From: UBA3478 sp049596955
GTDB lineage: Bacteria; Bacteroidota; Bacteroidia; Flavobacteriales; Flavobacteriaceae
Assembly (NCBI GenBank): GCA_049596955.1
Contig: JBMYMD010000004.1
Location: 1-64,000, forward strand
DNA: 64,000 bases
Direction: 5' to 3'
The position numbers and the translations under genes were made by a program. Each line of letters starts with the position of its first letter. The stretch's first letter is position 1. Shown piece after piece: positions 51,495-60,585 of the stretch. Under the pieces are notes generated by a model that made no database searches, was not told the DNA's origin, and worked only from the letters and a program-made list of their open reading frames with translations.

Positions 51495-52438
51495 AAGTTC
51501 TTTTTTTGAGTGGCCAGCTGAAATTCTTTTAAAAAAGTAGTCATAAGCGTTTCCACCGTAGGAATATCGTCAAGCAAGGCTGAAATCTGTCCAATTTCGA
51601 GTTCTCCCTCGATTAAATCTCCTTCATAAATTCCTTTTTTAGCTCTTCCCCTACCCAGTAGTGACCTTAGCTCCTCTGTAGAAGCACCTTTTTGATAAAG
51701 TTCTACAACAGATGCGTAAAATTCATTCTTGATAAGTCGTACAGGAGCCAATTCTTTCAAGCTGAGAATGGTATCTCCCTCTCCCAGGGATTTTACGAGA
51801 TCTTTAAAATTTTGATGTGCTGTAGACTCTTTGGTCATCAAAAATCGACTTCCCATTTGAACTCCGGATGCGCCCATATGAAAACAGGCGAGCATAGCAG
51901 ATCCCGTTGCAATTCCTCCAGCCGCTACTACAGGTATTTTAAAAGGATGTCGATGTAACAATTGCAATAATACAAGGGTCGTATTCTCTTCACGTCCATT
52001 GTGTCCACCAGCCTCAAAGCCCTCAGCGATAATTCCATCGACCTCTGCCTGCTCCGCTTTAAGGGCAAACTTTAATGAACTAACCACATGCAATACTTTG
52101 ATGCCATGGGATCTCAAACGCCCTGTAAATAGATTAGGGTTACCTGCTGAAGTAATGACCACTGGAACTTTGTGCTCAATTACTGTTGTTATATGCTCTT
52201 CAATATTGGGGTACATCAAAGGGATGTTCACCCCAAAGGGAAGTGTAGTTTTAGCTTTGCAATTTTCTATGGCTTCTCGGAGTTGTTTTGGATACATACT
52301 ACCCGCTCCTAAAACTCCTAAACCTCCAGCATTTGAAACCGCTGAGGCCAATTCAGCACCTGATGTCCAGACCATACCTCCTTGAATAATGGGGTACTTA
52401 ATACCTAATAAGCGCGTTAATTTTGTATCGATTTTCAT
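51491..52438 (-). CDS. Nitronate monooxygenase (2-nitropropane dioxygenase family)
   Basis: A 315-residue FMN-binding TIM-barrel enzyme. It shows the start IKYPIIQGGMVWTSGAELAS, then AVSNAGGLGVLGAGS, the FMN-site IAEGFEAGGHNG, and VVAAGGIATGSAMLACFHMG. It oxidises alkyl nitronates or related toxic compounds in other bacteria; the real substrate here is unknown. It follows mnmA by 2 nt and lies in a minus-strand unit with mnmA and yidC. Confidence 0.9.
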   Translation of the reverse strand: MKIDTKLTRLLGIKYPIIQGGMVWTSGAELASAVSNAGGLGVLGAGSMYPKQLREAIENCKAKTTLPFGVNIPLMYPNIEEHITTVIEHKVPVVITSAGNPNLFTGRLRSHGIKVLHVVSSLKFALKAEQAEVDGIIAEGFEAGGHNGREENTTLVLLQLLHRHPFKIPVVAAGGIATGSAMLACFHMGASGVQMGSRFLMTKESTAHQNFKDLVKSLGEGDTILSLKELAPVRLIKNEFYASVVELYQKGASTEELRSLLGRGRAKKGIYEGDLIEGELEIGQISALLDDIPTVETLMTTFLKEFQLATQKKNF

Positions 52439-52440
52439 AC

Positions 52441-53625
52441 TTATGAAATGACTCCTGATCCCAATAATTCATCTTCGCTATACCAAGCTGCAAATTGCCC
52501 GGATGTTATTGCAGATTGGGGTTGTTCAAAATCTATATAAAGCCCATCGGACTTTTTGATTAAGGTCGCCTCTTGCAATGGCTGACGGTAACGTATTCTC
52601 ACCTTCACTTTCATTTGCTGCTCATCATCTAAAATCAAATCAGATCTCAACCAGTGAATGTCATTCGGTTTAATTTTAAGCGCAGAACGAAATAAACCAG
52701 GATGCTTGTTTCCTTCTCCTACATAGATGATATTTTCGACAGTATCTGTTCCAATGACAAAGAGTGGTTCTTTTGTTCCTCCAACGGCTAAACCCTTGCG
52801 CTGTCCTATGGTAAAAAAGTGAGCTCCTTTGTGCGCTCCACAGACCTTACCCATGTCTTCAAAGTAGTCATGAGCTAATGCTCGCTCTGAAAGGGTCATA
52901 GCTTTCTTGTCGAGATTGTAAATTGGATTTGTGGCTGCTATTTCTACAATAGTTCCTTCCTTCGGCTTTAATTGTTGTTGTAAAAAATCCGGCAATCGAA
53001 CCTTTCCAATAAAACACAAACCCTGAGAATCTTTTTTGCCGGCAGTGACCAAACCTTCTCGCTCAGCTATTGCCCGTACTTCTGATTTTTGAAGATGACC
53101 TATAGGAAACAAAACTTTAGAGAGTTGATGCTGATTTAACTGACATAAAAAATACGATTGGTCTTTATTTGAATCTTTTCCAGCCTTCAATTGATATAGG
53201 GTTTTGTCGCCATGGGATAGCTCTCCTTTTTGGCAATAATGCCCTGTAGCTACAAAATCAGCACCTAAATCAAGAGCTATGGATAAAAAAACATCAAACT
53301 TGATTTCTCGATTACAGAGTACATCTGGGTTTGGAGTTCTTCCATTGCGATATTCATCGAACATATAGTTGACGATACGCTCTTTGTAAACTTCGCTAAG
53401 ATCAATTGTTTGAAATGGAATATTGAGTTTTTCTGCGACCAATAATGCGTCATTACTGTCTTCAAGCCATGGACATTCATCTGAAATGGTGACTTCATCG
53501 TCATGCCAATTCTTCATGAAAAGAGCAATCACATTGAAACCCTCTTTTTTCAAAAGATAGGCAGCGACAGAGGAATCGACACCTCCAGATAAACCTACGA
53601 CAACTGTGGGTTTGTTCTCAGCCAT
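52441..53625 (-). CDS. mnmA: tRNA-specific 2-thiouridylase MnmA
   Basis: Puts sulfur on U34 of tRNA-Lys, -Glu and -Gln. The 394 residues have the ATP-pyrophosphatase loop GLSGGVDSS (11-19), the catalytic cysteine C104 in PDVLCNREIKF, and the second cysteine C204 in SQGLCFIGK. A loop with ECPWLEDSNDA near 50-60 is a variant that I recall from Bacteroidota MnmA. The C-terminal beta-barrel is complete. Confidence 0.96.
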   Translation of the reverse strand: MAENKPTVVVGLSGGVDSSVAAYLLKKEGFNVIALFMKNWHDDEVTISDECPWLEDSNDALLVAEKLNIPFQTIDLSEVYKERIVNYMFDEYRNGRTPNPDVLCNREIKFDVFLSIALDLGADFVATGHYCQKGELSHGDKTLYQLKAGKDSNKDQSYFLCQLNQHQLSKVLFPIGHLQKSEVRAIAEREGLVTAGKKDSQGLCFIGKVRLPDFLQQQLKPKEGTIVEIAATNPIYNLDKKAMTLSERALAHDYFEDMGKVCGAHKGAHFFTIGQRKGLAVGGTKEPLFVIGTDTVENIIYVGEGNKHPGLFRSALKIKPNDIHWLRSDLILDDEQQMKVKVRIRYRQPLQEATLIKKSDGLYIDFEQPQSAITSGQFAAWYSEDELLGSGVIS

Positions 53626-53649
53626 ATCAATGGAATTAAAGTAGTTCGC

Positions 53650-55524
53650 CTACTTTTTAAGTCTCTTTTTATACTCAGGTTGCGCTTCAGCCTGTTCCAT
53701 CATTTCTCGCATTCTTTTTTGAAATTTATTTTCCTTACGAGGTGCTTTTTTATTCTCTTCAATTTGCGCATGAATCTTTTCTTCATCTAAGATCACGTTT
53801 TTTATCACCAACATAATACCTATGGTAAGCAAATTAGAAACGAAGTAATATAAACTCAATCCAGAAGCGTAGTTATTGAAGAAAAACAACATCATTACTG
53901 GAGACAAATACATGATGAACTTCATATTAGGCATACCCGGCTGTTGTTGCATTTGCATGGTCTGACCAGTAGTCATCTGCATGTAGAAAAAGATCGCTAC
54001 AGAGGCCAAAATAGGAAACAAGCTAATATGGTCACCGTAAAATGGAATAGTGAAAGGCAACTCAACAATGGTGTCATAAGAAGATAAGTCATCCACCCAT
54101 AAAAACGACTTTTGGCGCAATATGAATGAGGTAGGAAAAAAACTAAAAAGGGCATAGAAAATAGGCAACTGTAAAAACGCAGGTAGACAACCACTCATCG
54201 GGCTAACACCCGCTTTGTTGTATATCTTCATGGTTTCTTGCTGCCTTTTCATGGCATTGTCTTTATACTTATCGTTGATCGCTGTAATTTCTGGTCTTAA
54301 AACCTTCATCTTCGCTTGGGATACATACGACTTATAGGTCACCGGAGACATGGCCAAACGAACGACTATGGTCATTACTATAATAGCCATACCATAAGGT
54401 AAAAACGAGGCTAAAAAGCTGTAAAAAGGATTGAAAATATATCTATTGATCCAACCAAAAATTCCCCATCCAAAAGGAATAGAGTCAGCCAAAGCATAAT
54501 CCTTATATGCGCTTAGCACTTCTAAATCTGTAGGACCAAAATAAAGTTTCATCGCAGATGATAACTCTCCTCCCATCAGCTTTAAATTCACTTTTGAGCC
54601 ATAGGCTTTAGTGTATATTTCGTCTTTAGATTCCTCCTCAACTAAATTTTCAGAATTCATGTCAACTTTATCAAAGGCTTGTTCAGCCACTAGCATACTG
54701 CTAAAAAAGTGTTGTCGATATGAAATCCAATTCACCTTGTTTTCTGTATCCTCATCAAAGTCGCTTGAGGCAGATAACTTTCTGACCTTTTTATTTTCGT
54801 ATTGATAAGTTAAACGGGTATACCTGTTCTCATACATCACACTCTGATCGAATCGCTTCGCCTTAAAATCCCAACTCAGATTGAGATCGTCAGAATCGAC
54901 CAAATAGGAACTTAAATTTTGACTTCTTATAGTATAATCCAGTAAATATTCATCAGGTTTTAATACGTATACCACTTCTAAATAAGCATTTTCAGACGTT
55001 TTCGCTTTCATCGATAGACGCGTAACTCCCCCGTCATCTTTGGAGATAGAGGGAATAAAATACAGATCAGTAGTTTTTAATATTCTATTATCTGTTGTTC
55101 TAAAATTAACCCTGAGATTTGAGTTGTTTTCGGCAATCAAATGCACCGGCTCTTCTTTATAGTCTGAATATTGCTTTAATTCTAGTCCTTTAATTTGAGC
55201 ACCTTTATGGGAAATCTCCATTCGCAACAACTCATTTTCAATGAAGGTTGATCCTTCATCTTTAGGAGTAAAGGCAAAAAGTCCGACAGCATTTTGGTAA
55301 GCTTGATTTACAATAGAATCAGAAACCACAGCAGGAACAGCCTCTATTTTGATTTCCGTCTCACTTTCAGATGATTTTTTTTCCTGATTGGCCACAAGCT
55401 CTGCTGCTCTAGCTGCCTCCAATTCCTCAGGAGTTGGTTGGTTTAGGTAAAACCAAAACATCATAATGGCGAATATGAGAATAAAGCCAATGATCGAGCT
55501 TTTATCTAGTTTTCTTTCTTCCAT
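53650..55524 (-). CDS. yidC: Membrane protein insertase YidC
   Basis: Inserts and folds inner-membrane proteins with or without SecYEG. The 624 residues have an N-terminal helix (IIGFILIFAIMMFWFYL), a large periplasmic domain (about 60-370) and the conserved five-helix core: PFYSFLASFLPYGMAIIVMT, KAGVSPMSGCLPAFLQLPIF and YFVSNLLTIGIMLVIKNVIL. A basic tail (about 590-624) may bind ribosomes. It follows pyrG by 52 nt on the same strand. Confidence 0.97.
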   Translation of the reverse strand: MEERKLDKSSIIGFILIFAIMMFWFYLNQPTPEELEAARAAELVANQEKKSSESETEIKIEAVPAVVSDSIVNQAYQNAVGLFAFTPKDEGSTFIENELLRMEISHKGAQIKGLELKQYSDYKEEPVHLIAENNSNLRVNFRTTDNRILKTTDLYFIPSISKDDGGVTRLSMKAKTSENAYLEVVYVLKPDEYLLDYTIRSQNLSSYLVDSDDLNLSWDFKAKRFDQSVMYENRYTRLTYQYENKKVRKLSASSDFDEDTENKVNWISYRQHFFSSMLVAEQAFDKVDMNSENLVEEESKDEIYTKAYGSKVNLKLMGGELSSAMKLYFGPTDLEVLSAYKDYALADSIPFGWGIFGWINRYIFNPFYSFLASFLPYGMAIIVMTIVVRLAMSPVTYKSYVSQAKMKVLRPEITAINDKYKDNAMKRQQETMKIYNKAGVSPMSGCLPAFLQLPIFYALFSFFPTSFILRQKSFLWVDDLSSYDTIVELPFTIPFYGDHISLFPILASVAIFFYMQMTTGQTMQMQQQPGMPNMKFIMYLSPVMMLFFFNNYASGLSLYYFVSNLLTIGIMLVIKNVILDEEKIHAQIEENKKAPRKENKFQKRMREMMEQAEAQPEYKKRLKK

Positions 55525-55576
55525 AAAGCGTTAAAATAGCGTATTAAATCCAAAGATAATGCTTATTGCGCTGTCA

Positions 55577-57199
55577 CTACAATTGATTTTTTTTGTGTGT
55601 TAAGGCAGCAGCAATGAATGAGACAAATAAAGGGTGAGGATTAGCAACTGTACTTTTGTATTCCGGATGGTATTGAACTCCAACAAACCACGGATGGTTT
55701 TCCAATTCAACAATCTCTATCAATTGTGTTTCCTTATTTCTACCCGAAGCCTTTAAACCAGCTTCTTCAAGTTGTTTTTCATACTGATTATTGACCTCAA
55801 ATCTATGCCTGTGACGCTCGTGAATGATTTTAGCATTTGAATATATTTCAGAGGCTTTACTTCCTTCAGTCAATTCACATTCCCAAGAACCTAAACGCAT
55901 TGTTCCGCCCAAATGTGTAATCTTTTTCTGTTCTTCCATTAAAGAAATTAAAGGTGATGAAGTGTTTTCGTCAACCTCTATAGAATTTGCATTTTCTATA
56001 CCGAGAACATTTCGAGCATATTCTACAATGGCCATTTGCATCCCCAAACAAATTCCGAAAAAAGGAACATTATTTTCTCTTGCATACTGAACAGCTTTAA
56101 TTTTGCCCTCTAAACCTCGTGTACCAAATCCAGGTGCTACTAACAATCCGTTGAGCCCTTTGAGTTTTGATTCAATTTCACTTACCTCTAAAGTTTCTGA
56201 GTGAATTGATTGAATTTCAACCTTGACCTTATTTTCAGCACCTGCATGTATAAAGGCTTCTAAAATAGACTTATAAGAATCTTGTAGCTCAACATATTTT
56301 CCGATTAATCCAATCTTAACAGTATTTTCAGGATACGCTAAGCGCTCTAAAAATTCTTTCCAAGAATCCAATGCAGGCACACTATCAGTGTTTAGTCTTA
56401 ATTTTTCGAGAACCACGCGGTCGAGCCCTTCTTCATGCATTAAAAGAGGTACTTGATAAATTGTTGGAGCATCGATAGATTGGATGACCGCTTCTTTTGA
56501 AACATTACAGAACAGCGCCAATTTTTTACGCTTGTCCTGGTCAATATCATATTCTGTTCTGCACACTAAAACATCCGCTTTTATACCACTTTCCATTAAG
56601 GTTTTTACCGAATGCTGAGTGGGTTTTGTCTTTAATTCTCCAGCAGCAGATAAATATGGAACAAGCGTTAAATGGATAACCATACCGTTGTGCTCTCCCA
56701 AATCCCATAGCAGTTGTCGAACAGCTTCAATGTAAGGCAGTGATTCTATATCCCCTACTGTTCCTCCTATTTCAGTAATAACTATATCGTAATTTCCAGT
56801 TTGGCCTAAAAGTTTAATGCGATCCTTAATTTCATTGGTAATGTGAGGAACGACCTGAACCGTTTTACCCAGAAACTCTCCTCGACGTTCTTTTTCAATT
56901 ACACTTTGGTAAATACGTCCCGTAGTCACATTATTTGCCTGAGAAGTTGAGGTGTTTAAAAAACGTTCGTAATGACCCAAATCTAAATCTGTTTCTGCTC
57001 CATCATCAGTGACAAAACACTCTCCGTGTTCGTATGGATTTAACGTACCTGGATCGACATTGATATAAGGGTCAAACTTTTGTATCGTTACTCTATATCC
57101 TCTAGCCTGAAGAAGTTTTGCTAAAGAAGCAGCGATAATTCCTTTACCTAATGAAGAAGTAACTCCGCCCGTAACAAAAACGTATTTAGTGGTGTTCAT
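55577..57199 (-). CDS. pyrG: CTP synthase
   Basis: Converts UTP to CTP with ATP and glutamine. The 540 residues have the synthase domain from KYVFVTGGVTSSLGKGIIAA, and a C-terminal glutaminase with the nucleophile loop GICLGMQ and the closing HPEYKSTVANPHPLF. Its start lies 89 nt from the divergent Hyi-like gene. The order pyrG-yidC is found widely in Bacteroidota as I recall. Confidence 0.97.
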   Translation of the reverse strand: MNTTKYVFVTGGVTSSLGKGIIAASLAKLLQARGYRVTIQKFDPYINVDPGTLNPYEHGECFVTDDGAETDLDLGHYERFLNTSTSQANNVTTGRIYQSVIEKERRGEFLGKTVQVVPHITNEIKDRIKLLGQTGNYDIVITEIGGTVGDIESLPYIEAVRQLLWDLGEHNGMVIHLTLVPYLSAAGELKTKPTQHSVKTLMESGIKADVLVCRTEYDIDQDKRKKLALFCNVSKEAVIQSIDAPTIYQVPLLMHEEGLDRVVLEKLRLNTDSVPALDSWKEFLERLAYPENTVKIGLIGKYVELQDSYKSILEAFIHAGAENKVKVEIQSIHSETLEVSEIESKLKGLNGLLVAPGFGTRGLEGKIKAVQYARENNVPFFGICLGMQMAIVEYARNVLGIENANSIEVDENTSSPLISLMEEQKKITHLGGTMRLGSWECELTEGSKASEIYSNAKIIHERHRHRFEVNNQYEKQLEEAGLKASGRNKETQLIEIVELENHPWFVGVQYHPEYKSTVANPHPLFVSFIAAALTHKKNQL

Positions 57200-57288
57200 G
57201 AGTTTTTGATTGTATACGGGATGTAAAGGTACAATAAATCAAAAGGTTTGAGCAAAATTCAATATCTTAAAAGTCTAAAAAACTAACC

Positions 57289-58164
57289 ATGAACAGAAGA
57301 GACTTTATTCAAAAATCGGGTACGGGAGGATTGGCACTATTTTCAGCCAACACTGTAGCTCATAATTTTAATTTAAATCCTACAGAATTAAAATCATTAA
57401 ATCTTAAAAATAATATCAATCACAGTGTCTGTCATTGGTGTTTTGGGAATATACCCTTAGAAGATTTTTTGAAAATAATTAAAAACATGGGCATCCAATC
57501 TATAGACTTGGTGAGTCCAGAAAATTTTGATTTGCTCAAACAATACGACATCCATTGCAGCATGTGTCAGGGAGCAGAAATAAGCCTAGTAGAAGGATTC
57601 AATGACCCTAAAAATCACAAGCAACTCATAGAAAATTACAAACGTGTTATTCCTCAAGTAGCGGAGGCTGGATTTACCAACCTCATCTGTTTTAGTGGGA
57701 ATAGAAATGGAATGAATGACTATGTCGGTATCGAAAATTGTGTTAGGGGACTATCTGAAATCATGCCTTTAGCCGAAGAGCATGGAGTTGTCTTACAAAT
57801 GGAATTGTTCAACCAACAAAATCATCCAGATTATATGTGTGATTCGAGTATTTGGGGAGTTGAACTATGCAGAAGATTAGGAAGCGATAATTTCAAATTG
57901 CTTTTCGATATCTACCACATGCAAATTCAAGAAGGAGATATCATCAATAGCATTAGAAAGTATCATAAATACTTTGGTCATTACCATACGGCTGGTGTTC
58001 CCGGCAGAAATGAAATAGGTGAAAAACAAGAATTGTATTATCCAGCTATAATGAAAGAAATTCTGAAAACTGGATACACAGGGCACGTGGCTCAAGAATT
58101 TATTCCTAAAAGCGACGATCCCATAGCGTCCCTGCAAGCAGCCTTCACAATTTGTGATATCTAA
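57289..58164 (+). CDS. Hydroxypyruvate isomerase-like TIM-barrel protein with Tat signal
   Basis: A 291-residue sugar-phosphate-isomerase/epimerase-type barrel. The N-terminus is a twin-arginine signal (MNRRDFIQKSGTGGLALFSA), so it is exported folded through TatC (23976). The barrel shows CHWCFGNIPLEDFLKII, VVLQMELFNQ with one catalytic glutamate, FDIYHMQIQEGD, and VAQEFIP with the second glutamate. These fit Hyi-type enzymes that act on small hydroxy-acids or sugars. Ends with a 4-nt overlap with the OsmC gene. Confidence 0.88.
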   Translation: MNRRDFIQKSGTGGLALFSANTVAHNFNLNPTELKSLNLKNNINHSVCHWCFGNIPLEDFLKIIKNMGIQSIDLVSPENFDLLKQYDIHCSMCQGAEISLVEGFNDPKNHKQLIENYKRVIPQVAEAGFTNLICFSGNRNGMNDYVGIENCVRGLSEIMPLAEEHGVVLQMELFNQQNHPDYMCDSSIWGVELCRRLGSDNFKLLFDIYHMQIQEGDIINSIRKYHKYFGHYHTAGVPGRNEIGEKQELYYPAIMKEILKTGYTGHVAQEFIPKSDDPIASLQAAFTICDI

Positions 58165-58571
58165 AGGCTATTCCAGTGAAATCTGATTTGCTTTTCTAGG
58201 TCTGGATGAAGACTTTCCAAAACAGGGCATGTATTTCCGACACGTTCTAATATATTAGCGTCTTTTTCAGAGATTTCTGGTAAATACAAATCAACCTCAA
58301 TACATGAAATTCGTCTTGGATCAGAGGCCATGTGCTTTTTGATTTCAAGACGACTGTCTTTGAGCTCGATACCCATTTGATTCGCCTTTATAGCCATTAC
58401 CGTTATCATGCAACTGCCTAGGGCATTGGCCACACAATCTGTAGGTGAAAAAGCTTGTCCTAATCCATTATTGTCAATTGGGGCATCACTGTGGATCACC
58501 GACCCCGATCTCAAGTGGGTTGATGCTGTCCTGAGTCCACCTTGGTAAATTATTTCTGAGGTAGTTTTCAT
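58161..58571 (-). CDS. OsmC-family peroxiredoxin-like protein
   Basis: A 136-residue OsmC/Ohr-fold protein with the paired catalytic cysteines: C54 in NALGSCMITVMA and the later one in VGNTCPVLESL. TSEIIYQGGLRTASTHLRSG is the usual N-terminal beta-layer. OsmC reduces organic hydroperoxides. I take ATG 58571 rather than TTG 58574. Its first 86 nt overlap the end of the LysM gene in another frame; both readings look real. Confidence 0.9.
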   Translation of the reverse strand: MKTTSEIIYQGGLRTASTHLRSGSVIHSDAPIDNNGLGQAFSPTDCVANALGSCMITVMAIKANQMGIELKDSRLEIKKHMASDPRRISCIEVDLYLPEISEKDANILERVGNTCPVLESLHPDLEKQIRFHWNSL

Positions 58572-60585
58572 CAATTTTATTTCGTTCTAAGTTAGTGTAT
58601 TGCATGAGATAAAAGGAATGATTGATATATCCCCTTTGATTTTGTGAGAGGCCGTAATTGAATTTACTGTGCGTATATTCTTTTTCGTCTATAACTGAAG
58701 TACTTGTTAAAACGTCCTTATTATAAGCCATTCTCAACACCAAATCAAAAACGAGATCAAATCCTCTAGCCGCATAAGCATTCGGGAAAAAGCCAAAACG
58801 ATCTAAGTAGCGTTTTGAAAATTCACTTTCTGATTCAGGAGTGTTATAAACCGAAGGATATACAAACTTTAAATTCGATAGGTGCTCAAAAGAAATACTC
58901 TGACTTTCAAAAACCCGAGTAGCATATTTGGTAGTAAAAAGCTGAATTATTCTATTTTCTTCGGAATTTATAGAGTTCAAAACACTAGTAACTCCTGAGG
59001 CTAAACTCGGTTTAGAAGTTTCTAAAAATACCCAGTTAACTCTAGTGGAGTCAATTTGATTTAACTTAAACTCTTCTAAATCTAAAGAACTCTCATCTGT
59101 TATTTCTGTGACCTTTGCCCCCGGGAACGCTAACTGCAAATCTCGTTTAGCTTGCCCATCTTCACTACTATCTGTTATAATTAAAACAGACTCCTCTTCT
59201 TTTACTCTCAAAAGTTGAGCAATCATTTCTTCTCTTATTTCTGAAGGATCAGTAATAGAAAATAATACGTTGTCGCTATAGGCATCTTTTATGGGCGCCG
59301 ATAAAGGGAATACAAAAGGAATTGATGCCAAGGAGGTACTTCTTGAAATTTCTTCAATTATACCAGAGCGCAAGGGGCCAATGACTGCATCAAATTTACT
59401 TAGGTCAGTAAGTTGAAGATATGCTCCCACTCTGCCTTTGTCCAACTCAGTATCAAAGGTCTCATGATTGACAAAAACACCATAAGAACGAAGAGAATCA
59501 ATCGCCATAAGGGCACCTGAATAGAAACTAAGTGAGGTTTTCATATCCGTCCTTTTCTCAATTTCTTTTTGAGTCATTTGAGCATCCAGTGAATCAACAC
59601 GATCTAAACGAAAAGGAAGCATAAAAAGTAAATCGTGAGAAGATCCAACTTGAATACTGTCTAATAAACTGAATTCAGGACTTATCAACCCTTGACGTAC
59701 CGTACGACTAAACCCTAAAGGTTTGGGTATTTTTAAGATCATTCCTGAAGAAAGTCCCTCTTTAATTTTTGGATTAAGTCGATATAAAGAAATCATATCT
59801 ATATCGAGGCTCTTCACAATACCGTAAATGGTTTCTTTGGGTTGAACCTCGTAAAACAAAAAACTATCGTCATATACGAAAACGTTCTCTTCTTCTTCTT
59901 GTATTGTGGATTCAGTATACTCCTGTTGATTTGCGTACTCGAGCTCTTTAATCTCTAGGGAGTTAGAAGGTACACTCAAAACATCTCCAACACTTAAAGA
60001 AGAAGAGTTTTCAGGCAACTGAGGATTGAGACGTGCCAAGCTATCCAGACTGATTTGATAACTGTAAGCAATACTCCATCTCGTGTCTCCTTGTTTAACT
60101 TGATAGGTACCGTAACTGACTTGACTCTCAGATTGCGATGCACTTTTTTCTTTGAATACAGGGATTTTTAAAAGTTGTTTCGACTTCAACTTTTTTCGAG
60201 CCGCACGTGGATTATACTTCAAGATATCCTCTTTCTTCACTGAGAATTTTAAAGCAATAGCGTCAATATTTTCTTTTTTCTTGACCTTGTAATTAATGAA
60301 TCCACTTGGAATACTTACTACTGGAGAAACGCTTTCTTTTTCTTCGAATACAGGAATCCTTAAAATCATATTGACATCCAATACCTCGGAATTTAAAAAG
60401 TCGTTAAAAAGAATCAATTCAGTGGTCTCAATGTCATATTTTTTAGAAATACCATATATGGTCTCAGACTGGAGTACCCTGTGCATTTTAAAGCGTGCAG
60501 GTTTTTTATTTTCAACAACCTGAGCACTTAACCATTGAAAGGAGCATAAAACACCTAGAACTAACGCGTATATTCTTTTTTTCAT
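58486..60585 (-). CDS. Exported LysM-repeat protein fused to a periplasmic-binding-protein-like domain
   Basis: A 699-residue exported protein (signal ending FQWLSAQ). Four LysM units lie near residues 33-78, 95-140, 160-210 and 245-295, each with the pattern 'Y-x-V-x-x-x-E/D-T-I-x-x-I' (HRVLQSETIYGISKKYDIET; YEVQPKETIYGIVKSLDIDM). They bind peptidoglycan. The remaining 380 residues resemble an amino-acid-type periplasmic binding protein (LPFRLDRVDSL, then FDAVIGPLRSGIIEEISRS, then FPNAYAARGFDLVFDLVLRM). The two parts together suggest a wall-anchored ligand sensor or lipoprotein-like receptor. The start (ATG 60585) overlaps the guaA stop by an ATGA junction. Confidence 0.88.
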   Translation of the reverse strand: MKKRIYALVLGVLCSFQWLSAQVVENKKPARFKMHRVLQSETIYGISKKYDIETTELILFNDFLNSEVLDVNMILRIPVFEEKESVSPVVSIPSGFINYKVKKKENIDAIALKFSVKKEDILKYNPRAARKKLKSKQLLKIPVFKEKSASQSESQVSYGTYQVKQGDTRWSIAYSYQISLDSLARLNPQLPENSSSLSVGDVLSVPSNSLEIKELEYANQQEYTESTIQEEEENVFVYDDSFLFYEVQPKETIYGIVKSLDIDMISLYRLNPKIKEGLSSGMILKIPKPLGFSRTVRQGLISPEFSLLDSIQVGSSHDLLFMLPFRLDRVDSLDAQMTQKEIEKRTDMKTSLSFYSGALMAIDSLRSYGVFVNHETFDTELDKGRVGAYLQLTDLSKFDAVIGPLRSGIIEEISRSTSLASIPFVFPLSAPIKDAYSDNVLFSITDPSEIREEMIAQLLRVKEEESVLIITDSSEDGQAKRDLQLAFPGAKVTEITDESSLDLEEFKLNQIDSTRVNWVFLETSKPSLASGVTSVLNSINSEENRIIQLFTTKYATRVFESQSISFEHLSNLKFVYPSVYNTPESESEFSKRYLDRFGFFPNAYAARGFDLVFDLVLRMAYNKDVLTSTSVIDEKEYTHSKFNYGLSQNQRGYINHSFYLMQYTNLERNKIDENYLRNNLPRWTQDSINPLEIGVGDPQ

